From positions 1,364,001 through 1,428,000 of the forward strand of contig NZ_BAABCP010000001.1 in the NCBI RefSeq assembly GCF_039539005.1: a stretch of 64,000 bases of DNA, given 5' to 3'. The DNA comes from Microbacterium soli (GTDB lineage: Bacteria > Actinomycetota > Actinomycetes > Actinomycetales > Microbacteriaceae). Positions 34,931-44,100 of the stretch are shown piece by piece. The stretch's first letter is position 1. Every line of letters starts with the position of its first letter. Below the pieces are notes generated by a model. The model was not told the DNA's origin, made no database searches, and saw only the letters and a program-made list of their open reading frames with translations. Made by a program: the position numbers and the translations under genes.

Positions 34931-36119
34931 CCATGTCCGGCACCATGAGACGCTCACCGCCCCGGCGGGCCGACTCGTGGGCGATCACGCCGGGAAGGGT
35001 GAACCGGGCCGCCTGCCAGGCGTTCACGGGCGGGAGCGTCCGGCCGTTCACGGCGCGCACGAAGTCGTCCACGAGGAAGTGATGGCTGCCCTCGTGTCCG
35101 TTGTGCAGGGGGCGAAGCTCGTCGGGGATGCGGGCGCGCTCGTCCTCGTGGATCCGCGCGTACCCGGACACGAACGCGTCGCGGAGCGCGGGAGCCACCT
35201 GGGCGAGGGACGGGTCGTCGTACGGCACGGAGGCGTGCGTGTCGATGAGGTGGGAGATGTCCTCCACCCCCTCCCTGTCCTGCCACACGGTCGTGCGCGC
35301 CAGCTGTTCGAACGACCCCTCGGTGCCGAACCAGCGGAACCGGGACTCGCGCAGATGCGACGGATAGCCGACGCGACGGAATTCGTTGATGCGCATGGCG
35401 CCGCCCGCCGCCAGCTCGAACAGTGCGGTCGCGTTGGAGAAGTCGTTGTCGAACTGGCTGACGGCGCGGTCGAACACGCCGTCGCCGCGCTGGTCGACCA
35501 CACCGATCGCCGAGACCGCCGTCGCATGGGTCGGCCACGCGCCCAGCACCCCGCCGATGGAGTGCGTGGGATACAGCAGCGGAGGGTAGCTGGCGGTGCG
35601 CTTCCACTCCGCCCCGCCCGAGTACCGGTACGCCTCGTAGAAGCCCAGGTCCATGTCGTGGACGTAGTCGCCCTCGCCGTAGAACAGCCGTCCGAAGGCA
35701 CCCTCGGCGAGCCGGCGCCTGGCGTACACCGTCGCCGGGTTGTAGTAGCTCGTCTCGCCCATCATGTAGGTGAGCCCCGTCTCGCGCACGGCCTCGATGA
35801 TCGCCGCGATCTCGTCGACGGTGATCGCCATCGGCACGGCCGAGTAGACGTGCTTGCCCGCACGCAGTGCCTGCACGACCAGCGGCCCGTGCGTCCAGCG
35901 CTGGGTGAAGATCGCGACGGCGTCGATCTCCGGCGATGCGAGCATGGCGTCGAACGAGTCGCTGACCCCCGCCAGCCCCATGCTGCGCGCGAGATCGTCG
36001 GCGCGGGAGCGGATCACGTCTGTCACATGAACCGCGGACACACCGGGATGGTGGTGGAACAGCGTCGCGAACTGGCCGGCGAACTGGCCCGCACCGACGA
36101 TCCCCAGAGAGAACGCCAT
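34914..36119 (-). CDS. Gfo/Idh/MocA family oxidoreductase
   Basis: A 401-residue NAD(P)-dependent enzyme. GIVGAGQFAGQF is the dinucleotide motif and KHVYSAVPMA corresponds to the EKP-type cofactor segment, here modified (SAVP in place of EKP). The C-terminal domain holds HDMDLGFYEAYRYSGG. Members oxidise or epimerise sugars, inositols or sugar acids. ATG 36119 has AAGACT 6 bases upstream and TTGACA 18 bases before that. It forms an operon with lacI and likely processes the sugar imported by the divergent ABC system. Confidence 0.85.
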   Translation of the reverse strand: MAFSLGIVGAGQFAGQFATLFHHHPGVSAVHVTDVIRSRADDLARSMGLAGVSDSFDAMLASPEIDAVAIFTQRWTHGPLVVQALRAGKHVYSAVPMAITVDEIAAIIEAVRETGLTYMMGETSYYNPATVYARRRLAEGAFGRLFYGEGDYVHDMDLGFYEAYRYSGGAEWKRTASYPPLLYPTHSIGGVLGAWPTHATAVSAIGVVDQRGDGVFDRAVSQFDNDFSNATALFELAAGGAMRINEFRRVGYPSHLRESRFRWFGTEGSFEQLARTTVWQDREGVEDISHLIDTHASVPYDDPSLAQVAPALRDAFVSGYARIHEDERARIPDELRPLHNGHEGSHHFLVDDFVRAVNGRTLPPVNAWQAARFTLPGVIAHESARRGGERLMVPDMGDPVG

Positions 36120-36125
36120 GCGCCG

Positions 36126-36235
36126 AGTCTTCCATCGTGAGTCTACGGGTGTCAACATGGTCGGGAGCCCCGGAACCGTGCCCCTCAGAACGTTTCCGGG
36201 ACCCCCTGTACCCCAGCGATCTACGCGGGTAACGT
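36126..36235. promoter_or_regulatory. divergent promoters and candidate LacI operator
   Basis: Minus strand: TTGACA (36150-36155), 18 bases, AAGACT (36126-36131), then the oxidoreductase start. Plus strand: a -10-like TAACGT (36230-36235) before the binding-protein gene. Between them GAACGTTTC (36188-36196) centres on CG as LacI-family operators do. Confidence 0.5.
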
Positions 36236-36305
36236 ATCACGAACAGACGGATGCGCACCAGCGTTCCGCCGTCGAGACAGGTATCGCGGACAGTGAGGTT
36301 CAGAC

Positions 36306-37568
36306 ATGACGACATTCACGGCTTCGAAGCGCTCCCTGGTGGCGATCGTGGTCGTCGCGGCGACCGGGATCGCCCTGACCGGATGCTCCGGTGAATCCGG
36401 AGGCGGCGACGGCGGCGATGTCGAGATCGAGATGCAGACCAACTTCGGCGCCACCGACCCCTCGCTGAAGGTCCTCGAGAAGATCACCGACGCGTACGAG
36501 GCGGACAACCCGGGCGTGAAGATCGAGCTGGTGCCCTCGACCGACACCTATGAGGACGACATCAAGGTGCGGCTGTCCTCCAACGACATCCCCGACATCT
36601 GGGCCACGCACGGCTGGTCGCTGCTGCGCTACAGCCAGTTCCTCGAGCCGCTGAACGACCAGCCGTGGGCCAAGGACTTCAACGAGGCGCTGGCCCCGGC
36701 GATGGAGAACGCCGACGGACAGTTCTTCGCGCTGCCCATCGACACCGACGTTGCCGGCATCGTCTACAACCGCACGGTGCTCGAGGACGCCGGGATCGAC
36801 CCGACCTCGCTCACCGACTGGACCTCCTTCGAGACGGCGTTGAAGACGCTGAAGGATGCCGGGATCACACCGGTCTCCTCATCCGGCAAGGACAGCTGGT
36901 TCGCCGGGAACATCACCGACTTCATCGGCTCCGGCGACTTCAGCGAGGCGGAGTTGAAGGGGTTCCAGGACGGCACCTTCGACGAGAGCGGCTACACCCG
37001 CATCCTCGACCACATCGCCACCTGGCAGAAGGCCGGCTGGTTCAACCCGGACTACTCCTCCGCCACGACCGATGACATCGGACGCTCGCTCGCCGAGGGG
37101 ACGACGGCGTTCGTCTTCGTGCAGAACTACCTCGTCGCCACCGCCCTCGGGTTCAACCCGGACGCCGACCTCGGCTACATGCCCATCCCGTCCGAGAACG
37201 GGGAGCCCTTCCTCGTCGGCGGCGAGGGCCGGGCCTACGGCGTCTCCAAGACCTCCCCCGACAAGGAGCAGGCGCTGGACTACCTGGCCTGGCTCGCCGA
37301 GCCCGACAACCTGTCCCAGCTGGCCGGATCGATCGGCGGCATCCCCGGGCTGACGAACGCGACCAGCGACCTCGGCGTGCTGACCGCCAGCTACGATCAG
37401 TTCGTCGCGCCCGCCACGCTGCCGCTCAAGCCGTACTTCGACCGCGTGTACCTGCCCGGTGGCATCTGGGACACCATGGTCACCACGACCGACGGCGTCA
37501 TCACAGGTCAGATGACCCCGGCGGATGCGGTGGCGCAGATGAAGTCGAGCTACGACTCGCTGCGATGA
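36306..37568 (+). CDS. carbohydrate ABC transporter substrate-binding lipoprotein
   Basis: A 420-residue extracellular binding protein of the family-1 sugar type. Signal peptide with IALTGC lipobox puts the lipidated Cys at 27. IWATHGWSLLRYSQFLEPL and GVSKTSPDKEQALDYLAWLAEP match this family. It delivers a sugar or oligosaccharide to the two following permeases. No ATPase gene is present, so the system probably borrows a shared MsiK/MsmK-type ATPase. Confidence 0.9.
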   Translation: MTTFTASKRSLVAIVVVAATGIALTGCSGESGGGDGGDVEIEMQTNFGATDPSLKVLEKITDAYEADNPGVKIELVPSTDTYEDDIKVRLSSNDIPDIWATHGWSLLRYSQFLEPLNDQPWAKDFNEALAPAMENADGQFFALPIDTDVAGIVYNRTVLEDAGIDPTSLTDWTSFETALKTLKDAGITPVSSSGKDSWFAGNITDFIGSGDFSEAELKGFQDGTFDESGYTRILDHIATWQKAGWFNPDYSSATTDDIGRSLAEGTTAFVFVQNYLVATALGFNPDADLGYMPIPSENGEPFLVGGEGRAYGVSKTSPDKEQALDYLAWLAEPDNLSQLAGSIGGIPGLTNATSDLGVLTASYDQFVAPATLPLKPYFDRVYLPGGIWDTMVTTTDGVITGQMTPADAVAQMKSSYDSLR

Positions 37569-38527
37569 CGACCGCTGCGCGGGCGGTGCGGGATCCGGGA
37601 CGGACGCGGGGCGACGCGCACCGGTCCCCCGCGGCGAATCGGGGGCGCGCGACCCCGCGCTTCGCCGGTCGACGGCTCGACCTGCTATACCTGCCCGCGC
37701 TGGCCGTGCTCGGCGTCTTCATGCTGTGGCCGCTGCTGAACGGGGTGCTGCTGTCGCTGACGGACTGGGACGGCTTCTCACCCGGCCGATCCTTCGTCGG
37801 CGCGGAGAACTACCTGCGGCTGTTCGACGACCCGAACTTCCGCACCGCGCTGGGCAACACGTTCCTGTACGGGGTGGGCTCGACGCTGCTGCAGCAGGTG
37901 ATCGGGCTGTCCCTGGCCCTGGCGCTGGACGGTCACGTGCGGGGCCGCGGGATCGCGCGCGCGATCATCTACCTGCCCGTCCTCGTCTCGCCCGTGGTGA
38001 TGGGCACCATGTACTACCTGTTCCTCTCCTACAACGGCGGAGGCCTCAACGACCTCGTCATCGCGCTCGGCGGGGAGCGCACCGCCTGGTTCAGCGATTC
38101 CGGCACGGCGATCGTGCTGATCGTCATCGTCAACTCGCTGCAGTTCGTCGGGATCTCGATGGTGATCTACCTGGCGGGGCTCCAATCCATCCCCACGATG
38201 TACTACGAGGCGGCCAGGCTCGACGGGGCCAATGCCGTGCGCACGTTCCGCAGCATCACGATGCCGATGCTGCAGCCCGCCTTCGCGACGAGCGTCGTGC
38301 TCAACCTCATCGGCGGCATGAAACTGTTCGACATCATCCAGGTGCTCACCGCCGGCGGGCCGGGCTACTCCACCCACTCCGTGTCGACGCTCATCGCGAA
38401 GATGTACTTCGGCAGTCAGCGCGCCGGCTACGCGTCCGCGATGGGGGTCGTGCTGTTCCTCATCATCGCGGTGTTCACGCTCGTGCTGAACACCGCCCTG
38501 AACCGGAGAAGGCTGGAGGAGCTGTGA
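37565..38527 (+). CDS. carbohydrate ABC transporter permease (MalF/UgpA type)
   Basis: A 320-residue permease with six helices after a 35-residue basic N-terminus. The cytoplasmic EAA loop reads YYEAARLDGANAVRTFRSITMPML, which contacts the ATPase. It overlaps the binding-protein gene by ATGA and the next permease by GTGA, so the three are tightly coupled. Confidence 0.9.
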   Translation: MTTAARAVRDPGRTRGDAHRSPAANRGRATPRFAGRRLDLLYLPALAVLGVFMLWPLLNGVLLSLTDWDGFSPGRSFVGAENYLRLFDDPNFRTALGNTFLYGVGSTLLQQVIGLSLALALDGHVRGRGIARAIIYLPVLVSPVVMGTMYYLFLSYNGGGLNDLVIALGGERTAWFSDSGTAIVLIVIVNSLQFVGISMVIYLAGLQSIPTMYYEAARLDGANAVRTFRSITMPMLQPAFATSVVLNLIGGMKLFDIIQVLTAGGPGYSTHSVSTLIAKMYFGSQRAGYASAMGVVLFLIIAVFTLVLNTALNRRRLEEL

Positions 38528-39405
38528 GCGGCGCGTCCCCGGCATCCGTCGTCGCACCGCCCAGCGCGAGGCGGGCGGTCCCCACGTCGCCGTGGCCGGC
38601 GCGGCTCGGCATCGGCGCGGGGGTGCTGCTGGCCGTGCTGCTGCAGCTGCTGCCGTTCTACGTCACGGTCACCTCCGCGATGAAGCGGCGCAGCGACCTG
38701 TCGTCGCAGTGGCTGCCGCCGTCGGACGGCATCCACTGGCAGAACTTCGCGACCGCGATCCTGCAGGGCGGCATCCTGCGTGCGATCGGCAACAGTGCGA
38801 TCGTCACCGTCGGCGCCACCGTGCTGGTATGCGTGCTGGGGGCGCTCGCCGCCTACCCGCTGGCGCGGCGCGCCACCGTGACGAACCGGCTCGTGCTGGC
38901 GGGCGTGATCGGCCTCATCATGATCCCGCCGCTGTCGATCCTCGTCCCGCTGTACTCGATGATGAGCAGCTGGCACGCCATCAACACCTACGGGGGCACG
39001 ATCCTCGTGATGACCGCCACGCAGCTGCCGCTGGCCATCTTCCTGTACACCGCGTTCATGCGCGGCCTGCCGATCTCCATCGAGGAGGCCGCCTCCGTCG
39101 ACGGCGCCGGGGCCGTGCAGGTGCTGTTCCGCGTCGTCGTGCCGATGCTCAAGCCCGTCACCGCGACGGTCGTGATCCTGACGAGCGTCAACGTGTGGAA
39201 CGACTACGCGCTGAGCGTCTACCTCATGCGCAGCCCGGAGATGCGCACGATCGCCCCCGCGACGGCGACGTTCTTCTCCACGACCTCCAGCGACGTGGGC
39301 GCGGCGGCCGCGGCCGCCCTGCTGTCGGCCCTGCCGGTGCTGATCGTCTACCTCGTGCTGCAGAAGTACTTCATCAAGGGGATGGTGGCGGGATCTGAGA
39401 AGTGA
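38524..39405 (+). CDS. carbohydrate ABC transporter permease (MalG/UgpE type)
   Basis: A 293-residue permease with six helices. LPFYVTVTSAMKRRSDL is the typical first periplasmic segment, the EAA loop reads SIEEAASVDGAGAVQVLFRVVVPML, and it ends YFIKGMVAGSEK, a common tail of this subfamily. GTG 38524 overlaps the previous stop. The promoter of the ribosomal protein operon begins at its very end. Confidence 0.9.
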   Translation: MSGASPASVVAPPSARRAVPTSPWPARLGIGAGVLLAVLLQLLPFYVTVTSAMKRRSDLSSQWLPPSDGIHWQNFATAILQGGILRAIGNSAIVTVGATVLVCVLGALAAYPLARRATVTNRLVLAGVIGLIMIPPLSILVPLYSMMSSWHAINTYGGTILVMTATQLPLAIFLYTAFMRGLPISIEEAASVDGAGAVQVLFRVVVPMLKPVTATVVILTSVNVWNDYALSVYLMRSPEMRTIAPATATFFSTTSSDVGAAAAAALLSALPVLIVYLVLQKYFIKGMVAGSEK

Positions 39406-39562
39406 GTCGTCCGTGCTAGACTGACTCTTTGTCTGTGCACGCTCCTGTGCGCAGTTCGCGTCCCCCACCTCCTTCCCGGTCGCAGAGCCGTGTCCGAGGG
39501 AGGGATGCAGACAAGGGATCTTGGGTGGGGCCGTCCGGTCTCACGGTAGAGAAGGAGTCACC
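39395..39562 (+). promoter_or_regulatory. rpmB operon promoter and long 5' leader
   Basis: CTGAGA (39395-39400) and TAGACT (39417-39422) are spaced 16 bases, just after the permease stop region. Transcription from about 39429 gives a leader of about 134 bases with mutually complementary C-rich (39464-39478) and G-rich (39498-39504, 39522-39528) stretches. No Zur-type palindrome was seen. Confidence 0.6.
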
Positions 39563-39799
39563 ATGGCCGCAGTGTGCCAGGTGACCGGCGCCGTTCCCGG
39601 CTTCGGTCACAACATCTCGCACTCGCACCGTCGGACGAAGCGCCGCTTCGACCCGAACGTGCAGAAGAAGACCTATTTCGTCCCGTCGCTGGGCCGCAAG
39701 GTCACCCTCAACGTGTCCGCCAAGGGCATCAAGGTGATCGACGCCCGCGGCATCGAGCGCGTCGTCGCTGACCTGCAGGCGAAGGGCGTGAAGCTCTGA
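39563..39799 (+). CDS. rpmB: 50S ribosomal protein L28 (bL28)
   Basis: A 78-residue protein. [29 protein letters not shown] is the L28 N-terminus (39563-39650). Only one Cys is present, so it is the zinc-independent form. ATG 39563 follows GAGAAGGAGTCACC. The stop overlaps the next start by one base (TGATG). First gene of a three-gene ribosomal operon. Confidence 0.96.
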   Translation: MAAVCQVTGAVPGFGHNISHSHRRTKRRFDPNVQKKTYFVPSLGRKVTLNVSAKGIKVIDARGIERVVADLQAKGVKL

Positions 39800-39969
39800 T
39801 GGCGAAGAAGGCTCAGGACGTCCGTCCGATCATCAAGCTGCGCTCGACGGCCGGCACCGGTTACACCTACGTGACCAGGAAGAACCGCCGCAACACCCCC
39901 GACCGCCTCGTGCTGAAGAAGTACGACCCGGTGGTCCGCAAGCACGTCGAATTCCGAGAGGAGCGCTGA
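39799..39969 (+). CDS. rpmG: 50S ribosomal protein L33 (bL33)
   Basis: A 56-residue protein translated directly from the sequence: [39 protein letters not shown], then [17 protein letters not shown]. It has no cysteine, so it is the zinc-free form of L33. It starts in the TGATG overlap after rpmB and ends three bases before rpsN. Confidence 0.96.
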   Translation: MAKKAQDVRPIIKLRSTAGTGYTYVTRKNRRNTPDRLVLKKYDPVVRKHVEFREER

Positions 39970-39972
39970 GAC

Positions 39973-40278
39973 ATGGCCAAGAAGAGCAAGATCGCCAAGA
40001 ACGAGCAGCGCAAGGTCATCGTCGCCCGCTACGCGGAGCGCCGTGCCGAGCTGAAGAAGACCCTGATCGACCCGAACGCCACCGACGAGGCCCGCGAAGC
40101 CGCCCGCGTCGGCCTGCAGAAGCTCCCGCGCAACGCGTCGCCCGTGCGCGTGCGCTCGCGGGACGCCATCGACGGCCGCCCCCGCGGCGTCCTGTCGAAG
40201 TTCGGCATCTCCCGCGTCCGCTTCCGCGACATGGCGCACCGCGGCGAACTGCCCGGCATCACCAAGTCGAGCTGGTGA
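39973..40278 (+). CDS. rpsN: 30S ribosomal protein S14 (uS14), zinc-free form
   Basis: A 101-residue S14. [14 protein letters not shown] opens it and the C-terminus [22 protein letters not shown] (40207-40275) is diagnostic. It lacks both CxxC pairs and is of the long type, so it is independent of zinc. A strong UUCG-capped hairpin follows, closing the rpmB-rpmG-rpsN operon. Confidence 0.96.
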   Translation: MAKKSKIAKNEQRKVIVARYAERRAELKKTLIDPNATDEAREAARVGLQKLPRNASPVRVRSRDAIDGRPRGVLSKFGISRVRFRDMAHRGELPGITKSSW

Positions 40279-40300
40279 GCATCCGCTTCATCTGCATGTG

Positions 40301-40332
40301 AAGGGGCGAGGATCTTCGGATCCTCGCCCCTT
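40301..40332 (+). terminator. terminator with UUCG tetraloop after rpsN
   Basis: AAGGGGCGAGGATC (40301-40314) pairs perfectly with GATCCTCGCCCCTT (40319-40332) around a TTCG loop, 14 base pairs. A few T residues follow on the plus strand. Confidence 0.88.
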
Positions 40333-40559
40333 CCTCATCCACCCGCGGTGCACAGCGCCGCCCCGTGCTGATCGGCGGCCGTTCGCGCGGTTGTTGCTGG
40401 TGGGGCTCGAGTGAACGAAATCACGGGAAAAACATGCCGAAACCCGCGAAATGACGCGGAATCCTCGGTTGTGGTTGGTACATTCGAGGCGGTCGTTCGA
40501 CCGACGGGGGGAACTCCGCACTCAACACGATGCGACGGACGTCGTCGCTGGAGGATGAC

Positions 40560-40847
40560 ATGGCTGACAAGTCCATCACCAAGACCGAGCTCGTCGCGAG
40601 CATCGCTTCCGCCACCGGCGAGAGCCAGGCCACCGTTTCGCGCGTCCTGGACTCGCTGTTCGGCACCGTCTCCGACGCTGTCGCCAAGGGCAGCAAGGTC
40701 TCGATTCCGGGCTGGATCGCCTTCGAGCAGGTCGCCACGGCCGCCCGCACCGGCCGCAACCCGCAGACCGGTGCCGAGATCAAGATCCCGGCGGGCAAGC
40801 GCGTCAAGGTGACCGCCGGCTCCAAGCTGAAGGCCGCCGTCAAGTAA
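40560..40847 (+). CDS. hup: HU family DNA-binding protein
   Basis: A 95-residue nucleoid protein: ITKTELVASIASATG (N-terminal helices), SIPGWIAFEQVATAARTGRNPQTGAEIKIPAGKRVK (40696-40810), the HU beta-arm with the GRNPxTG signature. It has no long Lys/Ala-rich tail, unlike mycobacterial HupB. ATG 40560 follows GGAGGATGAC. Upstream 227 bases are relatively A-rich with a TACATT -10-like box (40479-40484). A 12-base hairpin follows. Confidence 0.94.
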   Translation: MADKSITKTELVASIASATGESQATVSRVLDSLFGTVSDAVAKGSKVSIPGWIAFEQVATAARTGRNPQTGAEIKIPAGKRVKVTAGSKLKAAVK

Positions 40848-40858
40848 GACCGCGCCAG

Positions 40859-40885
40859 GAAGGCCGCCCCTTCGGGGCGGCCTTC
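40859..40885 (+). terminator. terminator after the HU gene
   Basis: GAAGGCCGCCCC (40859-40870) pairs with GGGGCGGCCTTC (40874-40885), 12 perfect pairs around TTC. The next gene's -10 box starts 36 bases downstream. Confidence 0.85.
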
Positions 40886-40932
40886 TGCGTGCGGGCGGGG
40901 CGCGCACAGCCGGCCGGCCGTAGGCTGGAGGG

Positions 40933-42939
40933 GTGAAATCGTACCGTCTCGCCGGCCTGGTGGTCCTCCTCGCCGGCGCGACGTCGGGGCTCATCGCGGC
41001 CCTCGTCGTCGGCGGCGGTGCCGTGCCCCCCAAGCTGCTCGACCCGGGCCCCATCGTGATGTGGGGGCTGCCGGCCGTCAAGATGATCGCCAACCTCGCG
41101 TCGGCGGCCATGCTCGGCTCCCTCGTGCTCGCGCTGTTCGGCCTGCGCAGCGGCACACGTCACTTCGACCTCGCCCTGGACACGGCATCCGCGGGCGCGG
41201 CGGTGTTCACCCTGGCATCGGCGACGGCGGCGGGAATGACCCTGCTGGCGGCCTTCAACCCCAGGCTCTCCGTCGACCGGACCTTCGGCGAGCAACTGGC
41301 CACGTTCCTGCTGACTCTCCCTCTCGGTCAGGCCTGGCTGATCACGGTGCTCATGGGCGCGGTCATCACCCTGCTGGCGTTCGGGTGGCGCAGCTGGACG
41401 GGCACGCTCATCACGACCGGCCTCGCGGCCGCCGCCTTCCTGCCGCTGGCGACCCAGGGGCACTCCGGCGACGTCGCCGGGCACAACGTCGCGGTCAACT
41501 CGATCCTGCTGCACACGGTCGGCGCCGCGGTCTGGGTGGGCGGCATCATGCTGCTGGTGGTGCTGCGCGCATCCACCCGCAGGAGCGCGAGGCCGGGGGG
41601 CGAGCGGCTCGACATGCCCGTGCTGGTCGGTCGGTACTCGTCGCTCGCGCTGGCCGCCTTCGTCGTCGTCGGCGTCTCCGGCATCGCGCGCACCGTCGTC
41701 GCGCTCGGGGACTGGGGCGAGCTGCTCGCACCGTACGGACTGATCATCCTCGGCAAGGCCGCGGCACTGGTGGGGCTCGGCGTGTTCGGCGCCTGGTATC
41801 GGCGCCGCCTCATCCCGAAGCTGTCCGGCGAGCGGGAGAGGAGCTCGTTCTGGACGCTGATCCTCGGCGAGCTCGCCCTCATGGGCCTCGCCTCCGGCGC
41901 GGCAGCGGCCCTGGCGCGCACACCCCCGCCGCTGGGGGAGCAGCCGCCGGTGGACCCGACGGCCGCGCAGCGGCTGACCCGGTCGCCGTTGCCGCCCGAG
42001 CTGACGCTGGACCGCTGGTTCACCTCCTACGACATCGACATCCTGTGGGCCATCGCGGTCGGCTTCGGCGTGTTCCTGTACGCGGCCGCCGTGCTCCGTC
42101 TGCACCGCCGCGGCGACGCGTGGCCACTGCACCGCACGATCTTCTGGATGGCGGGCCTGCTACTGCTGCTGTGGGTCACCTGCGGCCCGCTCAACGAGTA
42201 CCAGGACTATCTGTTCAGCGTGCACATGGCCGGGCATATGGCGCTGAGCATGGCCATCCCGCTGCTGCTGGTCAGCGGCGCACCGGTCACTCTGGCGCTG
42301 CGCGCCATCCACAAGCGCGACGACGGCACGCGCGGCGGGCGGGAGTGGATCCTGTGGGCGGTGCACTCCCCGTTCTCCCGCATCATCACGAATCCGGTGG
42401 TGGCCGCGGCCATCTTCGTCGTCTCGCTGTGGGCCTTCTACTTCACCGACCTCGTGCGGTGGGCGATGTACGACCACCTCGGCCACGAGTGGATGATCAT
42501 CCACTTCCTGCTGTCGGGGTACCTGTTGGTGATGACGCTGGTCGGGATCGATCCCCTGCCGTACCGGATGCCGTATGCGGGCCGGATGATCACCCTCATC
42601 GCCGTGATGGCCGCGCACTCCTTCTTCGGGATGGCCATCATGATGCAGGAGGGCCTGATGGTCGCCGAGTGGTTCGGGTCCATGGGGCGCACCTGGGGGC
42701 CGACCCCCATGGAGGACCAGTACATCGGCGGCGGGATCGCCTGGTCGGTCGGCGAGATCCCCACGCTCATCCTCGCGATCACGCTCGGGATCCAGTGGTC
42801 CCGGTCTGATGAGCGGCTGCAGCGCCGCAGCGACCGGCACGCCGACCGCACCGGCGATCTGGAGCTCGAGGAGTACAACGCGAGACTCGCGAAGCTCGCC
42901 GAGCAGGATCGCCTGATCGCGGAGCGGGAGACCCGCTGA
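40933..42939 (+). CDS. CopD-CtaG fusion: copper resistance D domain with cytochrome c oxidase assembly domain
   Basis: A 668-residue protein with about 15 membrane helices. The first half is CopD-like (HNVAVNSILLHTVGAAVWVGGIM with conserved His residues); the second half is a CtaG/caa3-assembly domain (HMAGHMALSMAIPLLLVSGAP, GHEWMIIHFLLSGYL, MAAHSFFGMAIMM), also His-rich. It would take up copper and deliver it to cytochrome oxidase. GTG 40933 follows TAGGCT by 6 bases. A CopC gene lies 5.5 kb downstream. Confidence 0.9.
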   Translation: MKSYRLAGLVVLLAGATSGLIAALVVGGGAVPPKLLDPGPIVMWGLPAVKMIANLASAAMLGSLVLALFGLRSGTRHFDLALDTASAGAAVFTLASATAAGMTLLAAFNPRLSVDRTFGEQLATFLLTLPLGQAWLITVLMGAVITLLAFGWRSWTGTLITTGLAAAAFLPLATQGHSGDVAGHNVAVNSILLHTVGAAVWVGGIMLLVVLRASTRRSARPGGERLDMPVLVGRYSSLALAAFVVVGVSGIARTVVALGDWGELLAPYGLIILGKAAALVGLGVFGAWYRRRLIPKLSGERERSSFWTLILGELALMGLASGAAAALARTPPPLGEQPPVDPTAAQRLTRSPLPPELTLDRWFTSYDIDILWAIAVGFGVFLYAAAVLRLHRRGDAWPLHRTIFWMAGLLLLLWVTCGPLNEYQDYLFSVHMAGHMALSMAIPLLLVSGAPVTLALRAIHKRDDGTRGGREWILWAVHSPFSRIITNPVVAAAIFVVSLWAFYFTDLVRWAMYDHLGHEWMIIHFLLSGYLLVMTLVGIDPLPYRMPYAGRMITLIAVMAAHSFFGMAIMMQEGLMVAEWFGSMGRTWGPTPMEDQYIGGGIAWSVGEIPTLILAITLGIQWSRSDERLQRRSDRHADRTGDLELEEYNARLAKLAEQDRLIAERETR

Positions 42940-42953
42940 CGGCATCCCGTCGT

Positions 42954-44021
42954 TCAGCCGCCGGCAGGGGAGCCCACCCGGATCGACGCGGTCCCGTCGG
43001 GGAGGATGCCGATCGTGCCGTCGACCTGGAAGGGGACGTCCTCGGAGACCTCGCGCTCGGAGCCGTCGAACACCGACTTGATCGTCACGTCGATGTGCGC
43101 CAGGGCGTCGGTCGGGGGGATCCACCAGCCCGCGCCGTCGGGCTCGATCGTGACGACCGGCTGGCGGATGATCGACCACTTCGGCGCGGTTCCGTCTCCG
43201 AGCCGGTTGGACACCTCGAGGCCGAACGGGCAGGCGGTCGGCAGCAGCACCTCCTGCGTCGCGCAGGCCGTCAGGAACTCCTCCACCTTCTGCTGCACGA
43301 GTTCGGTGAACTTCTCCGTCGGCATCGCCTGCACGTCCACGGGCGTGCGCCCCAGGGGCGTGTCGGCCAGCACCCGCACCCCCGGGGTGGCGGCGACGGC
43401 CGTGTCGACGGTCACCGAGTACGCGCCGGGGGTGAACACCAGCATGTGCAGCGGGGCCAGCGGATCGGCCTCCGCGCCCTTCTCCGACACCTGACCGCGC
43501 TCCAGATCGAACCCGTTGACGGCGAAGGCGTCCGCGCCGCGGACGGTGAGCAGGATCTCGGCGAGGGGGCTGCGGGCGAACCGCCAGTTGGGGACGACGC
43601 CGATCCAGCCGTCCTGCACGATCTCGAAGGTCGATGCGCCGGACACCCCGCCGGCCCGGTATACGGCGCGCACCCGGTAGGCCCCCTCCTCATGCTCCTC
43701 GGAAGTGACCTCGTAGTCGGTGAGCGGCGCGAGAGCGCTCGTGCGCAGCAGCGCCTCCGAGGCGGTCGAGTCGAGGCCGACACCGGAATGCGAGGCCAGG
43801 TCGACGGAGACGCCCGGTACCCGCAGCGCGTCGGCGGCGCGACCGGCGGCGAGAAGATCGAGGTAGCGTCCCACGAAAGCGGACGGGCTGTACACCTGCT
43901 GGTACAGCGAGATTCCGCCGGCGCCGAGCGCGGCCAGCAGCAGCGCGCCGACGAGCGCGAGCACGGTGAGATCGGCGCGGAGGGTCGATCGTGCTCGTGA
44001 CACCCTCCGCCCCTGCATCAT
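42954..44021 (-). CDS. single-helix membrane-anchored protein, function unknown
   Basis: About 355 residues: short basic cytoplasmic end, one membrane helix (about 16-42), then an extracytoplasmic region with two similar segments (around DGWIGVVPNWRFARSPL and GAGWWIPPTDALAHIDV) that look like repeated NTF2- or PASTA-like strands. No known family recognised. On the minus strand TAGACT (44029-44034) lies 7 bases before ATG 44021, so the mRNA is probably leaderless. Divergent from the helicase gene. Confidence 0.65.
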   Translation of the reverse strand: MMQGRRVSRARSTLRADLTVLALVGALLLAALGAGGISLYQQVYSPSAFVGRYLDLLAAGRAADALRVPGVSVDLASHSGVGLDSTASEALLRTSALAPLTDYEVTSEEHEEGAYRVRAVYRAGGVSGASTFEIVQDGWIGVVPNWRFARSPLAEILLTVRGADAFAVNGFDLERGQVSEKGAEADPLAPLHMLVFTPGAYSVTVDTAVAATPGVRVLADTPLGRTPVDVQAMPTEKFTELVQQKVEEFLTACATQEVLLPTACPFGLEVSNRLGDGTAPKWSIIRQPVVTIEPDGAGWWIPPTDALAHIDVTIKSVFDGSEREVSEDVPFQVDGTIGILPDGTASIRVGSPAGG

Positions 44022-44100
44022 GCGCTCAAGTCTAGGGAAACGGGCTGGGACGGAGCCGTGCGACCGGCGCGGTCGGCCGCCGACGCTTAACATGGGGTGC

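Noticed and set aside
39406..39562. Possible Zur box before rpmB
   Set aside because: The region was read for a TGAnAAT-nnn-ATTnTCA-like palindrome; none was found.
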